Below are positions 1 through 8,941 of a DNA stretch of 33,873 nucleotides, in pieces (position 1 is the stretch's first letter; the number at the start of each line of letters is the position of its first letter). The position numbers and the translations under genes are program-made. Location of the stretch: NCBI GenBank assembly GCA_020072655.1, contig JAIQGH010000009.1, positions 1-33,873 of the forward strand. The letters are read 5' to 3'. The DNA is from Terriglobia bacterium (GTDB lineage: Bacteria > Acidobacteriota > Terriglobia > UBA7540). A model generated the notes under the pieces. That model saw only the letters and a list, made by a program, of their open reading frames with translations, had not been told where the DNA came from and did not search any database.

Positions 1-175
1 GATCGAGCGCGCGCACCAGGACGAGAGCCTGCCGCCAGCCGGCCGCCGCGACGCCGTTCATCGGCGTTGCCACCAGGATGATAGGGCCGGAGGCACGCGT
101 CTCCTCCGCATGGAGCAGCCGAAGCTTGCCCTGGCCGAGGCTAATCAGGCGGCGTATGAGCGCGTAGCCGCTCAA
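1..175 (-). CDS. Partial unknown protein running off the left edge
   Basis: One minus-strand frame is open from the left edge past position 240, with very strong G/C preference at third codon positions. That favours it over the plus-strand frames that are also open here. It reads as a basic N-terminal part (SGYALIRRLISLGQGK) followed by a hydrophobic stretch (GPIILVATPMNGVAAAGW). The start is uncertain: a TTG at 173-175 is the only plausible initiation codon and has no clear ribosome binding site. The SH3 protein upstream ends 66 bases away on the same strand, so the two could be cotranscribed. I do not recognise the family. Coding status itself is only moderately likely. Confidence 0.3.
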   Translation of the reverse strand, partial: MSGYALIRRLISLGQGKLRLLHAEETRASGPIILVATPMNGVAAAGWRQALVLVRALD

Positions 176-240
176 TTTTGCGGCCGTTTCGCGTGTGGTC
201 TCTCGAGATGTCGCGATGGCTGTCTGCCTCCGAAGAAAGA

Positions 241-1125
241 TCAGCGTCGCCGGCGGTACGCCGCGTGCACTTGGCGGGAGGGCATGGCGTCGCTCTCCCA
301 CCCCTCAACGGTGCCGACGGGGCGCACGATGGTGTCGTTCAGGCGGTAGACCTTCTGAAACTTGGCGCCGTTCTCATCCACCAGGCGCAAACGGAAGTAC
401 GGCACACCATCGATCTGGCGCACGCGAATGGGAAAATGGCCCTCGAGATTGCTCTCCACGTAGGCCGTCACGTATTCCTGCCTTTTGCTCCACCAGGTGA
501 AAACCCGGATGTGGTTGAAGTCGAATTCCTGCGTGCCGATGCGGTCGGCGACGAGGTACTGAGGGACGTGACGGTCGCCATCCTGAACGGTGTCGAGCAC
601 GAGCCAAGCCACCATGTTGAAGCTTTGCACGTAGCCGGAGATGGCTGCGGGCACGTCGAGCGAAATCAACCGGCCGAGGACCCAGCCGGACTGGCGGCCC
701 GCGCGCACCAGATACCAAACGTCGCGCACCGGCTCCGCGGCGGGTGCCTCGGGCTGCGGTGTGCGGTCCACGAGTCGCCGGTCAAAGATTTCGACTCGTT
801 GATTGGCGGCAAGCTGGCCGATCTGCGGCGCCTCGCGAGACGGCTCCGCGCGCAGGTTGGCCGCACCTGCCGGGTGCCCCGTGGCCTGAGGCTGTTCCTT
901 CTGGATATTCAGCCATAGCTGCCGCCCCCTATTATAGGTGGCGCCATTGAGGAGGGCCTCGGCCTCCAGCCACCCTGAGCGTCCGTCGGCCATGCGCACT
1001 TGCGCCCAATGAGCGGTCCTCTTCAGGATCTCGACGCGGTCGCCCTGAGCGAGCGTGGCCACCCCCAGGCGAATCTCCGCCGGCGAGTCAAAAACCGCTG
1101 CGGTCTCCGGCAGGACATAACCCAT
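241..1125 (-). CDS. SH3-domain (SH3b-like) envelope protein
   Basis: The 294-residue protein has two bacterial SH3-like segments near the N-terminus. The first (about 5-60) contains LAQGDRVEILKRTAHWAQVRM and ends in SGWLEAE. The second (about 85-155) contains LRAEPSREAPQIGQLAANQRVEI and ends in SGWVLGR. The remaining ~140 residues form an unrecognised beta-rich domain. SH3b modules of this kind usually bind cell-wall or other surface ligands outside the cytoplasm. The same frame stays open upstream to about 1259 and there encodes a convincing membrane anchor (IKRIVIIVLILAGAVGTYF), but no ATG, GTG or TTG lies in that extension. The ATG at 1125 is therefore only the best conventional start. Either a rare start codon or a sequence error upstream would restore an anchored protein. 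Confidence 0.72.
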   Translation of the reverse strand: MGYVLPETAAVFDSPAEIRLGVATLAQGDRVEILKRTAHWAQVRMADGRSGWLEAEALLNGATYNRGRQLWLNIQKEQPQATGHPAGAANLRAEPSREAPQIGQLAANQRVEIFDRRLVDRTPQPEAPAAEPVRDVWYLVRAGRQSGWVLGRLISLDVPAAISGYVQSFNMVAWLVLDTVQDGDRHVPQYLVADRIGTQEFDFNHIRVFTWWSKRQEYVTAYVESNLEGHFPIRVRQIDGVPYFRLRLVDENGAKFQKVYRLNDTIVRPVGTVEGWESDAMPSRQVHAAYRRRR

Positions 1126-1283
1126 CTCCGTCGGGACGGTCTTCGCCGGGCGGTGATGGAATCCGAAATAGGTGCCGACTGCCCCAGCCAGAATCAGAAC
1201 GATGATGACAATGCGCTTGATCGTCTCGCTCCAGAGTGCCTGATCCGGATTTTCATTTTACACTAATGAGGACAGCATGTTGC

Positions 1284-1333
1284 AGTAGGGCGATGCCTGC
1301 ATCGCCCTGAGCAGGGCGAGCTCCGCCCCTACT
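1284..1333. repeat. Intergenic hairpin element, AGTAGGG...CCCTACT ends
   Basis: The block begins AGTAGGG and ends CCCTACT. Internally it has a perfect hairpin, GGGCGATGC-CT-GCATCGCCC (1288-1307), and a second GGGCGAG/CTCCGCCC pairing. It belongs to the same class as the elements at 10524-10571, 16176-16307 and 17601-17689 (GTAG... / ...CTAC ends). It lies between divergently oriented genes and may add a terminator-like structure, but it looks like a dispersed REP/MITE-type repeat. Confidence 0.6.
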
Positions 1334-1337
1334 CCAA

Positions 1338-2027
1338 ATGGCAAGAGCGGGCGTCGTAGCTGTGGAGGTGAAGACGAAAGTCGAGCGGTTCTACATTTCC
1401 GGCCCGGCGGGCCGGCTGGAAGCGCTGTTGGAGTTCGACCCCAGGTGGCACCCGCGAGCGACGGCCATGGTGTGCCATCCTCATCCGCTCTTTGGCGGGA
1501 CGATGCACAACAAGGTGGTCTTCCGCGCGGCCAAAGCCGCGCTACAGGCGGGGCTGCCCACGCTGCGTTTCAATTTCCGCGGTACGGGGAAAAGCCAGGG
1601 CAAGTTCGCCGACGGGATCGGCGAGCGCGAGGATGTCGGCGCCGCACTGGGTCTCCTGAGCGCGCGATATCCGCAAGCTCCCGTCTGCCTCATCGGATTC
1701 TCGTTTGGGGCTGGGGTAGGCTTGGCGGTCGGCGTGCGTGAACCCCGGGTCGTTGCCCTCGTGGGGCTCGCAGTGCCGGTCGGTTCGTGGGATTTCGATT
1801 TCCTGCGCGCGAGCCGGAAACCGCTGTTGATCGTGCAAGGGACGGAAGATATTTACGGCCCGCGCGACAAGCTCGAACCATTTTTCGCCTCGCTCTCCGA
1901 GCCGAAGCGCCTACACTGGGTTGAAGGTGCAGATCACTTCTTCACAGGAAAGCTCGAGGCGATCCGGAGAGCCATTCGAACCTTTCTGGAAGAAATCACC
2001 CGTGAGCTGCCGCAGCCAGGCACATAG
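1338..2027 (+). CDS. Alpha/beta hydrolase (COG2945-type)
   Basis: This is a small serine hydrolase of 229 residues. The family pattern is clear: CHPHPLFGGTMHNKVV early (about 46-61), RFNFRGTGKSQG with GIGEREDV (about 77-100), the nucleophile elbow GFSFGAG (Ser about 124), a late acidic residue in QGTEDIYGP and the catalytic His in GADHFF. Proteins of this group are cytoplasmic esterases or lipases of unknown physiological substrate. No export signal is visible. The start is uncertain: ATG 1338 has no good ribosome binding site, and GTG codons a few residues later (at GTGGAGGTG) are alternatives. A small zinc-ribbon gene follows 56 bases downstream on the same strand and may be cotranscribed. 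Confidence 0.9.
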   Translation: MARAGVVAVEVKTKVERFYISGPAGRLEALLEFDPRWHPRATAMVCHPHPLFGGTMHNKVVFRAAKAALQAGLPTLRFNFRGTGKSQGKFADGIGEREDVGAALGLLSARYPQAPVCLIGFSFGAGVGLAVGVREPRVVALVGLAVPVGSWDFDFLRASRKPLLIVQGTEDIYGPRDKLEPFFASLSEPKRLHWVEGADHFFTGKLEAIRRAIRTFLEEITRELPQPGT

Positions 2028-2083
2028 ACTTGGCCGCTCGCCGAATTTGGAGTAGATTGGCCTTGGAGCCAAAAGGGGAGAAT

Positions 2084-2239
2084 ATGGCAGAAAACGAAGG
2101 CGAAGAACCGGCCACCCTCTACTGCCCAAACTGTGAACAGGAAGTCGACAACCCGCTGGTGTGCGGCGACTGCGCAGCGGTCATCTGCCGCACGTGCGGC
2201 ACACCGCTAGAAAAGATGGATGAGTTGGGAATTGGATGA
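2084..2239 (+). CDS. Small zinc-ribbon protein
   Basis: This is a 51-residue acidic protein with three cysteine pairs: CPNC (about 14-17), CGDC (about 27-30) and CRTC (about 35-38). They are arranged as a treble-clef or zinc-ribbon-like zinc site. ATG 2084 is chosen because AGGGGAG precedes it at normal spacing; an upstream ATG at 2030 gives a non-conserved-looking extension and has no such site. Function is unknown. Such small zinc ribbons often act as regulators or as detached subunit domains. It lies just downstream of the hydrolase. Confidence 0.78.
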   Translation: MAENEGEEPATLYCPNCEQEVDNPLVCGDCAAVICRTCGTPLEKMDELGIG

Positions 2240-2304
2240 GAACGACCGCGGTTCGGGATTCGGTGGTCGGATTTCGGGAAAGAACTAATCCGGGGCCTGT
2301 CTTG

Positions 2305-2378
2305 CGAAACGCGATTCCCAACCTCCGAATCCCGAATCGCGAGTCCCGAGTCGCGAATCCCGAGTCGCGAATCCCGCT
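2305..2378. repeat. Low-complexity degenerate repeat (GAATCCCGAGTCGC type)
   Basis: Alternating words CGAATCCC and CGAGTCGC are repeated about five times right up to the stop codon of the E1 dehydrogenase gene. It is one of seven stretches in the window built from the same short words (GAATCC, GAGTC, CAGAA); see 4661, 5870, 12385, 13194, 13618 and 15830. Confidence 0.7.
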
Positions 2379-2380
2379 AC

Positions 2381-4495
2381 TCAATACTTCAGCAGATCCC
2401 TGGTTATCGCCACAATATCCGCCGGCTGGGGCAGCACTGCTTCTTCCAGCACCGGATGGTAAGGAATGAAGACATCCTTCCCTGCCAGCCGCTTCACCGG
2501 GGCATCGAGGAATTCGAAGAGCTCATCGGCAATGCGGGCGGCGATTTCCGCGCCGTAGCCCCACGAGAGGTTGTCCTCATGCAGCACCAACGCGCGGCTG
2601 GTCTTCTTGACGGATGCTGCGATTAACTCCCAGTCGTAGGGATTGAGCGAACGGAGATCCAGGATTTCCGTCCGGACCCCTTCCTGCTCGAGGGTTTTCG
2701 CTGCCTGCACGGCGCGCACCACCAGCGATCCGAAGGTGATGATGGTGACGTCCGTGCCCTCGCGCACCAGCTTCGCCTTCCCGAAGGGAATCATGTAATC
2801 GGGCCCGGGGTACGGGGCCCGGTTGTGCGTCTGCCGGTAGAGGTGCTTGGGCTCGAGAAACAGCACCGGGTCATCCGAGCGGATGGCGGTGCGCAGCAGG
2901 CCGTTGGCATCGAGCGCGGTCGCGGGCATCACCACGCGCAGGCCTGGCTGGTGCGTGAAAAGCGATTCGCCGGACTGGCTGTGATAGATGGCGCCGCCCG
3001 CCAGGTACCCGCCGATGGGCGCGCGGATGACCAGCGGGCAGGAATAAACATTGTTCGAGCGCCAGCGCAGGTTGATCAGCTCGTCGCGGATCTGCATCAT
3101 CGCCGGCCAGATGTAATCGAAAAACTGGATTTCGGCTACGGGCTTCAGCCCGCGCGTCGCCATGCCGATGGCGCGGCCGACGATGCTCGCCTCAGCGATG
3201 GGCGCGTTGAAGCAGCGGGCGCTGCCGAAGCGACGCTGCAGGCCGTGCGTGACTTTGAAGACGCCGCCTTTGCCCTTCAATTTGGCGAGATCCTCGGCGT
3301 GACTGCAATCCGCCACATCTTCGCCGAAGACGACCACGCGCGGGTCGCGTGCCATCTCATCGCGCAGGCAGGCGTTGATGAGGTCCACCATCGTCTTCGG
3401 CTCGCCGTGCGACTTGGGGGGATGGTCGAAGTGCTCGCCGGTAGGGTCCACGCTGGGCGAGTAGAGATAGGCCATCACGGTGGAGGGCGAAGGCGGTTCG
3501 GCGGCCAGGGCCTGGTCGGCAGCCTCGCGCACTTCGCTTTCGACGGAGGTCTGCAGTTCCTTCAATTCCTTTTCTGTGATCAGCCGCTCGCTGAGCAGAA
3601 GCTTCGCTAGGCGCGCGAGCGGATCGCGCTTGGCTTCCTGCCGCCGGACCTCCTCCGGCTTGTAGACCCGCTCGTCGTCGGAAAGCGAATGCGATAACGG
3701 CCGGATGCAGTGCGCGTGAACGAATGCCGGGCCGCGCCGCTGGCGGATGTATTCGACCGCCTGCCGGCAATTCTCATAGCTCTCGACAAAATCTGTGCCG
3801 TCACATTCGAGCACCAGGAGGTCAGGGAAGTTCCGCACCAGCCGCGAAATACTGCCGCCGGCGGTCTGCGCGTCCACGGGGACGGAGATCGCGTAGCCGT
3901 TGTCCTGAATCACATAGAGCACGGGCAACTTGCGCAGGCAGGCCCAGTTCAGCGACTCCCAGAACTCGCCCTCGCTGGTCGAGCCGTCGCCGGTCGAGAC
4001 GTAGACCACCTCGTCGGCGTAGAAGCCCGAGGCGAGTTGCGCTGCCTCCTGCACAACGGAAAAATACACGCTCGCATCCGCGGCGCCGACCGCCTGGAGA
4101 ACCTGCGTGCCGGTCGGGCTCGACTGCGAAACGATGTGCAGCGATTTCGAGCACCAGTGCGACGGCATCTGCCGTCCGCCGGAGCAAGGGTCGCCCTTCG
4201 AACCGACGGCCTGCAGCAGCATGTCGAGCGGCGTCTGCCCGATTTGCAGGACGAATGCCCGGTCGCGATAGTAAGGGTAAAACCAGTCGTAGCCCGGCTT
4301 CAGGTGCAAGGCCGCGGCGACACCGATGGCCTCGTGTCCGACACCGTTGATTTGAAAGTAGGAGCGGTTCTGGCGCTTGAATTGGATTTCTTTATCGTCC
4401 ACCTGCCGCGCCAGATACATCGTGCGGTACGCGCCGACAAGCAACTCCCGCGAAAGCTTTTGGGCTTTCTGGACTTGATTCGCAATCGTCGCCAT
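2381..4495 (-). CDS. 2-oxoacid dehydrogenase E1, alpha and beta subunits fused
   Basis: The 704-residue thiamine-diphosphate enzyme carries both E1 subunits in one chain. The N-terminal half (about 15-345) is E1-alpha, with the TPP/Mg motif starting GDGSTSEG at about 169 and ending at DNGYAIS (about 198-204). The C-terminal half (from about 365) is E1-beta, with [29 protein letters not shown] and a transketolase C-terminal domain ([13 protein letters not shown]). It should decarboxylate a 2-oxoacid and acylate the lipoyl group of an E2 partner. Fused E1 chains of this kind act in branched-chain 2-oxoacid, pyruvate or acetoin dehydrogenase complexes, and the sequence does not settle which. No E2 or E3 gene is adjacent, so partners must be elsewhere. 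GAGG lies just upstream of ATG 4495, and a strong promoter sits at 4567-4595. Confidence 0.94.
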   Translation of the reverse strand: MATIANQVQKAQKLSRELLVGAYRTMYLARQVDDKEIQFKRQNRSYFQINGVGHEAIGVAAALHLKPGYDWFYPYYRDRAFVLQIGQTPLDMLLQAVGSKGDPCSGGRQMPSHWCSKSLHIVSQSSPTGTQVLQAVGAADASVYFSVVQEAAQLASGFYADEVVYVSTGDGSTSEGEFWESLNWACLRKLPVLYVIQDNGYAISVPVDAQTAGGSISRLVRNFPDLLVLECDGTDFVESYENCRQAVEYIRQRRGPAFVHAHCIRPLSHSLSDDERVYKPEEVRRQEAKRDPLARLAKLLLSERLITEKELKELQTSVESEVREAADQALAAEPPSPSTVMAYLYSPSVDPTGEHFDHPPKSHGEPKTMVDLINACLRDEMARDPRVVVFGEDVADCSHAEDLAKLKGKGGVFKVTHGLQRRFGSARCFNAPIAEASIVGRAIGMATRGLKPVAEIQFFDYIWPAMMQIRDELINLRWRSNNVYSCPLVIRAPIGGYLAGGAIYHSQSGESLFTHQPGLRVVMPATALDANGLLRTAIRSDDPVLFLEPKHLYRQTHNRAPYPGPDYMIPFGKAKLVREGTDVTIITFGSLVVRAVQAAKTLEQEGVRTEILDLRSLNPYDWELIAASVKKTSRALVLHEDNLSWGYGAEIAARIADELFEFLDAPVKRLAGKDVFIPYHPVLEEAVLPQPADIVAITRDLLKY

Positions 4496-4566
4496 TGAAC
4501 CTCGCTGGAGGTGAGGTGGTGATGCTTAGCCTTCACCGCTGGCTCTGGTCCCGCCTTACCCCCCAA

Positions 4567-4595
4567 ATTATCAAATTCTGAGAAAGCAAAGTCAA
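4567..4595 (-). promoter_or_regulatory. Sigma70-type promoter for the E1 gene
   Basis: On the minus strand TTGACT (4590-4595) and GATAAT (4567-4572) are separated by exactly 17 bases, an almost ideal housekeeping promoter. Transcription would start near 4560, giving a leader of about 65 bases before the E1 start codon. Confidence 0.62.
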
Positions 4596-4660
4596 CCGCC
4601 AGTGTGTCCCTTTTTGACCGAACGGTCGGGAATCAGGGCCAGGCGTCGGGTGCTAAGAAG

Positions 4661-4700
4661 GGCAGGAGCAAGGAGTCTGGAGTCAGAAGCCAGGAGTCGG
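4661..4700. repeat. Low-complexity degenerate repeat (GGAGTCAGAAG type)
   Basis: Words such as GGAGTCTGGAGTCAGAAG and CCAGGAGTCGG recur here between the E1 promoter and the end of the next gene. They match the repeat family described at 12385-12625. Confidence 0.55.
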
Positions 4701-4710
4701 TAGGTGGCCG

Positions 4711-5622
4711 TCAAGGGCGGATGCCGGCCATGGTCAATCCGGCCTGTGGATTAACCGGAGTCCCTCTGTTGGGAAAGGCCGCGCTTGAAAACCACACCAG
4801 GCGTGGCCACCCGAGGAGGGCCGCGAAACCCATGCCGCCGCATCCCCAACAGCCCGGCCAGGCCAAGGGAATTATCTTTAGAACCCTCACCTCTCCCCAA
4901 CCCTTGATACGCGGTTTATTCGCTAGCCGCAAGAAAGAATCCAGGCGCGGTTTGACCTGGAACGCGACCATGTACTCCCAGAGGAACCCTCCTGCCAACT
5001 GGTCGTTTCTGACCTTAAAGGCGGCAAATCCGTGTCCCGAGCTCCAGTCAAAGTCCGCAGCAAAATCGCGAGCGCAGAGATCCGACAGGTTGGACGCGGG
5101 TGTGGAAAGAGGCGGATTGAACCATCTGGCGGCGCACAACGAGAGAGGCACGCCCAGTGCCAAGCCGACCATAACCGCTCTGAGATAGAACCAGGACTTC
5201 CATAGGCGCAGTCTGGAATGAGCCGTCCCGCGAGTCCGAGAGGGTCCGCCAATTACCAGCCGAAGGTAAGCGATGGTCAGGAGGATGCAGCCTGCCAAGA
5301 AGATAGCCCAAGCCGGGACATCGAGCAAACGGGACCACCAGACCACCCCCACGGCGTGAAGCAACCAGGGCAGCAAAATACTACCCGCCATCGTGAGAAC
5401 CCCCGCTAGAGCCAAGCCTAGAAGGTCAACCGTCGCAGCCACGCCGACGCAACCGGACCATACGAGCAAGGTCCCCGCGCATAGGCATATTACGGCCGGT
5501 CGGTCCGGCGAGTCGATGAAAGGCGAGGGTACCTTCGGTCCGACCGTCTGCATGATGCCAACTATCAAGACAGCGAGCCCGGTGGCCAATACAATCCTGG
5601 AAATCCTAATGAGAATCCCCAT
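4711..5622 (-). CDS. Predicted integral membrane protein, unknown
   Basis: This is a 303-residue protein with four or five hydrophobic helices in its first ~165 residues: IVLATGLAVLIVGIM, AVICLCAGTLLVWSG, LGLALAGVLTMAGSILLPWLL, WAIFLAGCILLTIAYLRLVI and YLRAVMVGLALGVPLSL. A soluble stretch with several cysteines and a short hydrophobic tail follow. The membrane pattern appears only in this frame, which is the main argument that it is real; codon third positions are less GC-biased than in neighbouring genes. The ribosome binding site before ATG 5622 is weak. The family is not recognised and no function can be assigned. Confidence 0.58.
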   Translation of the reverse strand: MGILIRISRIVLATGLAVLIVGIMQTVGPKVPSPFIDSPDRPAVICLCAGTLLVWSGCVGVAATVDLLGLALAGVLTMAGSILLPWLLHAVGVVWWSRLLDVPAWAIFLAGCILLTIAYLRLVIGGPSRTRGTAHSRLRLWKSWFYLRAVMVGLALGVPLSLCAARWFNPPLSTPASNLSDLCARDFAADFDWSSGHGFAAFKVRNDQLAGGFLWEYMVAFQVKPRLDSFLRLANKPRIKGWGEVRVLKIIPLAWPGCWGCGGMGFAALLGWPRLVWFSSAAFPNRGTPVNPQAGLTMAGIRP

Positions 5623-5777
5623 CCTGAAGCACCCACTGAGCTACACGCCAACCCACCGCGTACATCGCGCTTCCTGCAATCTGTGCAATCGGTATAGTAC
5701 CGCCGCGTTTCGCTTCGCGATATACAACTACTCGGGCAACGATGCAAGTGACAGGAGTGGGGAAAGTGGGCTCAAAA

Positions 5778-5819
5778 TGTCAGGTACCGAGGGCCGGGGC
5801 GTCTGAGGTACGCCTGACA
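5778..5819. other. Imperfect inverted repeat in a 338-base gap
   Basis: TGTCAGGTACC is followed, after about 18 bases, by GGTACGCCTGACA. The arms pair with a two-base bulge. It lies in the gap 5623-5960, downstream of the glycine-zipper gene on the minus strand. It could be a terminator stem (no T-run is seen) or the end of a small mobile repeat. The rest of the gap holds only the low-complexity repeat noted below. Confidence 0.4.
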
Positions 5820-5869
5820 GGAGGCAGGTGACTGGGACAGGGAAAGCAGAAGTGAAGGGGGAGAGGATG

Positions 5870-5947
5870 AAGGGTCAACGATTCAGGATCAAGGACCAGG
5901 GTTTAAGGATTTTGGGTTCTGAGTTCTGGCTTCTGACTTCTGGATTC
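5870..5947. repeat. Low-complexity degenerate repeat (GGATTC/GACTTCTGG type)
   Basis: Words such as GATTCAGGATCAAGG, GGTTCTGAGTTCTGG and CTTCTGACTTCTGGATTC run to just before the stop codon of the next gene. The right part is the reverse complement of the CAGAAGTCAGAA words seen at 12385-12625, so the family occurs in both orientations. Confidence 0.6.
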
Positions 5948-5960
5948 TCCGCGGTGCTCG

Positions 5961-6713
5961 TCACTTCTCGCTGTTTTCGGGCGTGCTAGCTGGTTGGTCA
6001 TCGGGACGGTGGGGCAAGCCCGGGTTTGAGGCATCCACAGCGCGGTTGACCACGAAGGTCAATTGCGAGCCGGAAAGGAGAATGATTTCCTTCTGCTTCT
6101 TAAAGAGGTTGTAGAGTAAGGCCGTGCCGGCGCCGATGCCAGCGCCGTAGCCAATACTCGTGCCGATGCCCGGTCCGCCACAGTTGCCGTAGTACTCGCA
6201 CTCAATCGCTGAGCCCATGCCGACGGTCGCGCCGGCCCCCGCCCCCATGGCGCCCGCGATGGCGGCATCCTTCGCGGCGTCTTTCTTGCTCTTGCCGCAA
6301 CCCTGGATGGTGCCTTCGTCATCGCTGGGCGAGTTGCCGCAGACGCCGCCCTTGCTGTCTTCGAGTGTGCTGGAAAGCCGGATCGTCTGGTCGTCGGGCG
6401 TCATGATGGAATCCAGCACCACGCGCATCTGCGCCTTGGCCTTGATGCGTCCCGCGGGCTTCAAGTAGGCCACATGACCAGTCACCAGGCTTCCCTGGGG
6501 CACAATGGTCTCCGTGCCGGACATGACGTCTTGGGCCACCAGGCCCGTAAAGGTGTCGCCCGGCTTATTCGTTTTGGAGGTGATCGTGGTGTTCAACTTG
6601 ACGTGCAGGATAGTGCCCGGGGGAATCGTGAGCGCTTCGGCAGCGTAGGCGCTCGGAATCGAGAGTACGACTGCCAACGCCAGTGCCGCCAAGGTGGGAA
6701 TTGTCCGTTTCAT
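5961..6713 (-). CDS. Exported glycine-zipper protein
   Basis: Starting at ATG 6713, the protein has a clear signal peptide (KRTIPTLAALALAVVLS, then PSAYAAEA) and about 250 residues in total. The mature N-terminal part (LTIPPGTILHVKLNT, then KPGDTFTGLVAQDV) is a beta-rich domain like those of many acidobacterial secreted proteins. A glycine-zipper region follows (AAIAGAMGAGAGATVGMG and IGTSIGYGAGIGAGTALL), typical of membrane-inserting or outer-membrane-associated segments. Several cysteines (VCGNS, GCGK, IECEYYGNCGG) could form disulphides. An in-frame ATG 12 codons upstream would only lengthen the region before the signal peptide. The likely location is periplasm or outer membrane; its function is unknown. 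Confidence 0.78.
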   Translation of the reverse strand: MKRTIPTLAALALAVVLSIPSAYAAEALTIPPGTILHVKLNTTITSKTNKPGDTFTGLVAQDVMSGTETIVPQGSLVTGHVAYLKPAGRIKAKAQMRVVLDSIMTPDDQTIRLSSTLEDSKGGVCGNSPSDDEGTIQGCGKSKKDAAKDAAIAGAMGAGAGATVGMGSAIECEYYGNCGGPGIGTSIGYGAGIGAGTALLYNLFKKQKEIILLSGSQLTFVVNRAVDASNPGLPHRPDDQPASTPENSEK

Positions 6714-6909
6714 GGCTCTTACCGTCCTTTCCACGCGGCCCCGGGCCACCGTTCACAGGCTAGCCACTCAAAACAACAGGTCTTGCCGTCTTTCCTTTGT
6801 TCCACGAGATCCCGACCGACCGTTGCCAAGGTTCTTCCTTCCATTCGATTCGCGGCGCGTCGCCTTGGTTGCACCTCCTGACATACTCTCGTCGCCCTCC
6901 GTCTGCGCG

Positions 6910-7461
6910 CTATTTCTTCGCCGGCCCAGAGGCGGGAGCCGCGGGCGCAGGGGGCGGAACGAAAGTGAGCGCCTGCTTCACGGTATCCGGCAGTTTATCC
7001 GCGTTGGCCAGCATGAGGCTGACCTGCCAGAGCTGCTCCTCCGATAGCGCTGCCTGAGAACTCGGCATTCCGGAGAGCCGAATGCCGTTCTTGGCCACCC
7101 AGAAGGTCTCACCTGGCGGATCATCGGTCACCATCGAATTGGGCTCGAGAAGCTGCGGGGGAGAAGGCGACATCGCTCTGACCAGCGGCGATTCCGGCCG
7201 GTTGAGCAGGCCGTGGCAGCCCCCGCAATGGTGCCGGTAGACCTCGGCACCCGCCAGATAGGTGGCTTCATTGGCCTGAAGAGGCACGCTGGCAGGCATC
7301 TCTTTCTCCGCCCGGGCGTGGATCGCCGTCATGGCAAGGAACCGCTCGAGCGGCAGCGGCGGATCGGACACCCTCACCGGCGCGCGCCCGGAAAGGAAGT
7401 AAACGTACAACGCCACAGGAACCAGAACTATCCCCACGATCAGTCCGGTGATGAATTTCAT
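6910..7461 (-). CDS. Membrane-anchored cytochrome c
   Basis: This 183-residue protein has an N-terminal anchor (FITGLIVGIVLVPVALYVYFL) and one cytochrome c domain with the haem site CGGCH at about residues 79-83. A late Met in LSGMPSS is the probable sixth ligand, and the tail is rich in Pro and Ala. It should carry electrons on the outer face of the cytoplasmic membrane. ATG 7461 is chosen because AGGAGG lies about 13 bases upstream and the anchor starts right after it. It is 62 bases downstream of the alpha-galactosidase gene and could be cotranscribed with it, although no functional link is obvious. Confidence 0.9.
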   Translation of the reverse strand: MKFITGLIVGIVLVPVALYVYFLSGRAPVRVSDPPLPLERFLAMTAIHARAEKEMPASVPLQANEATYLAGAEVYRHHCGGCHGLLNRPESPLVRAMSPSPPQLLEPNSMVTDDPPGETFWVAKNGIRLSGMPSSQAALSEEQLWQVSLMLANADKLPDTVKQALTFVPPPAPAAPASGPAKK

Positions 7462-7523
7462 CGCGATTGTCCACACCTCCTTTGAAAATTTCCGGACGCT
7501 TCTCCACACTACTTGCGCCGCGT

Positions 7524-8675
7524 CTATTCGCGGACGACTTTCACCATCACCACAGCGTGCGCCGGCACGTTGGCGCGGAGCACTCCATCGGCGGAGAGCC
7601 TCAGATCCTGATGTTTCCACAGATCGCGAACCTGTTTGGCGGAACGGAGCGGCACGGAAATCTCTTTCGGCGTGTCGCTCCGGTTAAGCAGCCCGTAGGC
7701 GGCGCTGTGCCCACTCAGTTCCTTCCGCCAAACCTCGGTATCCCCGTAATCGCGCGCCTTCACGGCTTGGCGGCCGAGGGGATCCTGATCCACCGCGATC
7801 ACCTCGGGATTGGTCAGGATCTCTCGGATCTCGGGCGGCATGGTGCGCAGATCGTTGCCGGCCATCAAGGGTGCGGCCAGCATACACCACAGGCTGAAAT
7901 GCGCGCGGCTTTCCTCCAGCGAGAGTCCGGGATTGCCGACTTCCAGCATGTCTGGATCGTTCCAGTGGCCGGGCCCCGCGAACCTCCCGAGGTCCACCTC
8001 CAGATCCAGAATTTGCATCACCCCCAACCCCGCGAGACCCGTGCAATCCCAGCAGTCGGTGATATCCTCCGTCGTACGCCACAAGTTGCCGATGTCGGCG
8101 CCCCACTTCCACGGCTCCTCCAATCCCCAATCGCACAGGCTGAAAACGATCGGGCGGCCGGCGGCCTTGAGCGCGTCGCGCATGATGGCGTAAGAAGATT
8201 TCACTTCCTGCGTGCTGTGGTTGCACCAATCGTATTTAAGGTAGTCCACGCCCCAGGCGGCGTACTGCCGGGCGTCCTGGAATTCATAGCCGCGGCTGCC
8301 GGGCCGGTTTTGGCACGTCCCGGTGCCCGCGTCGGAATATATTCCAAACTTCAGACCTTTGGAGTGGATGTAGTCCCCCAGGGCCTTTATTCCGGAAGGA
8401 AACCGCTCCGGGTCAGGCACGATGTTGCCTTGATCGTCGCGCCTCACCTGCCAGCAGTCGTCGATCACGACGTACTGGTAGCCGGCGTCTTTCATGCCGC
8501 TTGTGACCATGGCGTCCGCCATCTCTTTGATGAGCTTTTCGCTCACGTCACAACCGAAGCGGTTCCAACTGTTCCACCCCAGGGGCGGAGTGAGCGCCAT
8601 CCCGTTCTCCAGCGCCCGCGCCGGCACCACCACGAAAAACAGCAAGGTCAGAATGGACAGGATGAATCGCTTCAT
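7524..8675 (-). CDS. Secreted GH27 alpha-galactosidase
   Basis: This 383-residue glycoside hydrolase of family 27 removes terminal alpha-linked galactose from oligo- and polysaccharides. It has a signal peptide (KRFILSILTLLFFVVVPARA) and then the family start TPPLGWNSWNRFGCD. The catalytic nucleophile is Asp in YLKYDWCN (about 149), and the acid/base Asp lies in WNDPDMLEVGN (about 242). A beta-sandwich C-terminal domain ends in MVKVVRE. ATG 8675 is used because a purine-rich site (GGGGGGAA) precedes it and the signal peptide starts there; a longer in-frame ORF upstream looks non-coding. With the GH3 enzyme at 17717 it suggests growth on plant material. Confidence 0.94.
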   Translation of the reverse strand: MKRFILSILTLLFFVVVPARALENGMALTPPLGWNSWNRFGCDVSEKLIKEMADAMVTSGMKDAGYQYVVIDDCWQVRRDDQGNIVPDPERFPSGIKALGDYIHSKGLKFGIYSDAGTGTCQNRPGSRGYEFQDARQYAAWGVDYLKYDWCNHSTQEVKSSYAIMRDALKAAGRPIVFSLCDWGLEEPWKWGADIGNLWRTTEDITDCWDCTGLAGLGVMQILDLEVDLGRFAGPGHWNDPDMLEVGNPGLSLEESRAHFSLWCMLAAPLMAGNDLRTMPPEIREILTNPEVIAVDQDPLGRQAVKARDYGDTEVWRKELSGHSAAYGLLNRSDTPKEISVPLRSAKQVRDLWKHQDLRLSADGVLRANVPAHAVVMVKVVRE

Positions 8676-8941
8676 TGGTGTTTCCCCCCTTTGTCCCGCA
8701 GTTATGCTTTCTGCCCGCCCCAAAGACAGGCCCGTTCCGCAGGGCAACATGGGTCCCACTCTCCCGAGCGCGCGGCTTCTTGGGCCCCTCGCCACCCGTT
8801 TTCCCCGACGACCCTGGGGGCGCCATGTGGAACGAGGATAGCATCAATTGCCTGGGGGCGCGTAGCGAGACTTGGCGTGGAAGTCGGCGGTCGCTCGCTG
8901 CGGATAAAGGAAGGCACGCCCCCATGCAGTTCATCGGCGCA

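Noticed and set aside
178-918. Long plus-strand frame opposite the SH3 gene
   Set aside because: It has no recognisable domain and mirrors the minus-strand gene, whose SH3 motifs and codon bias are convincing.
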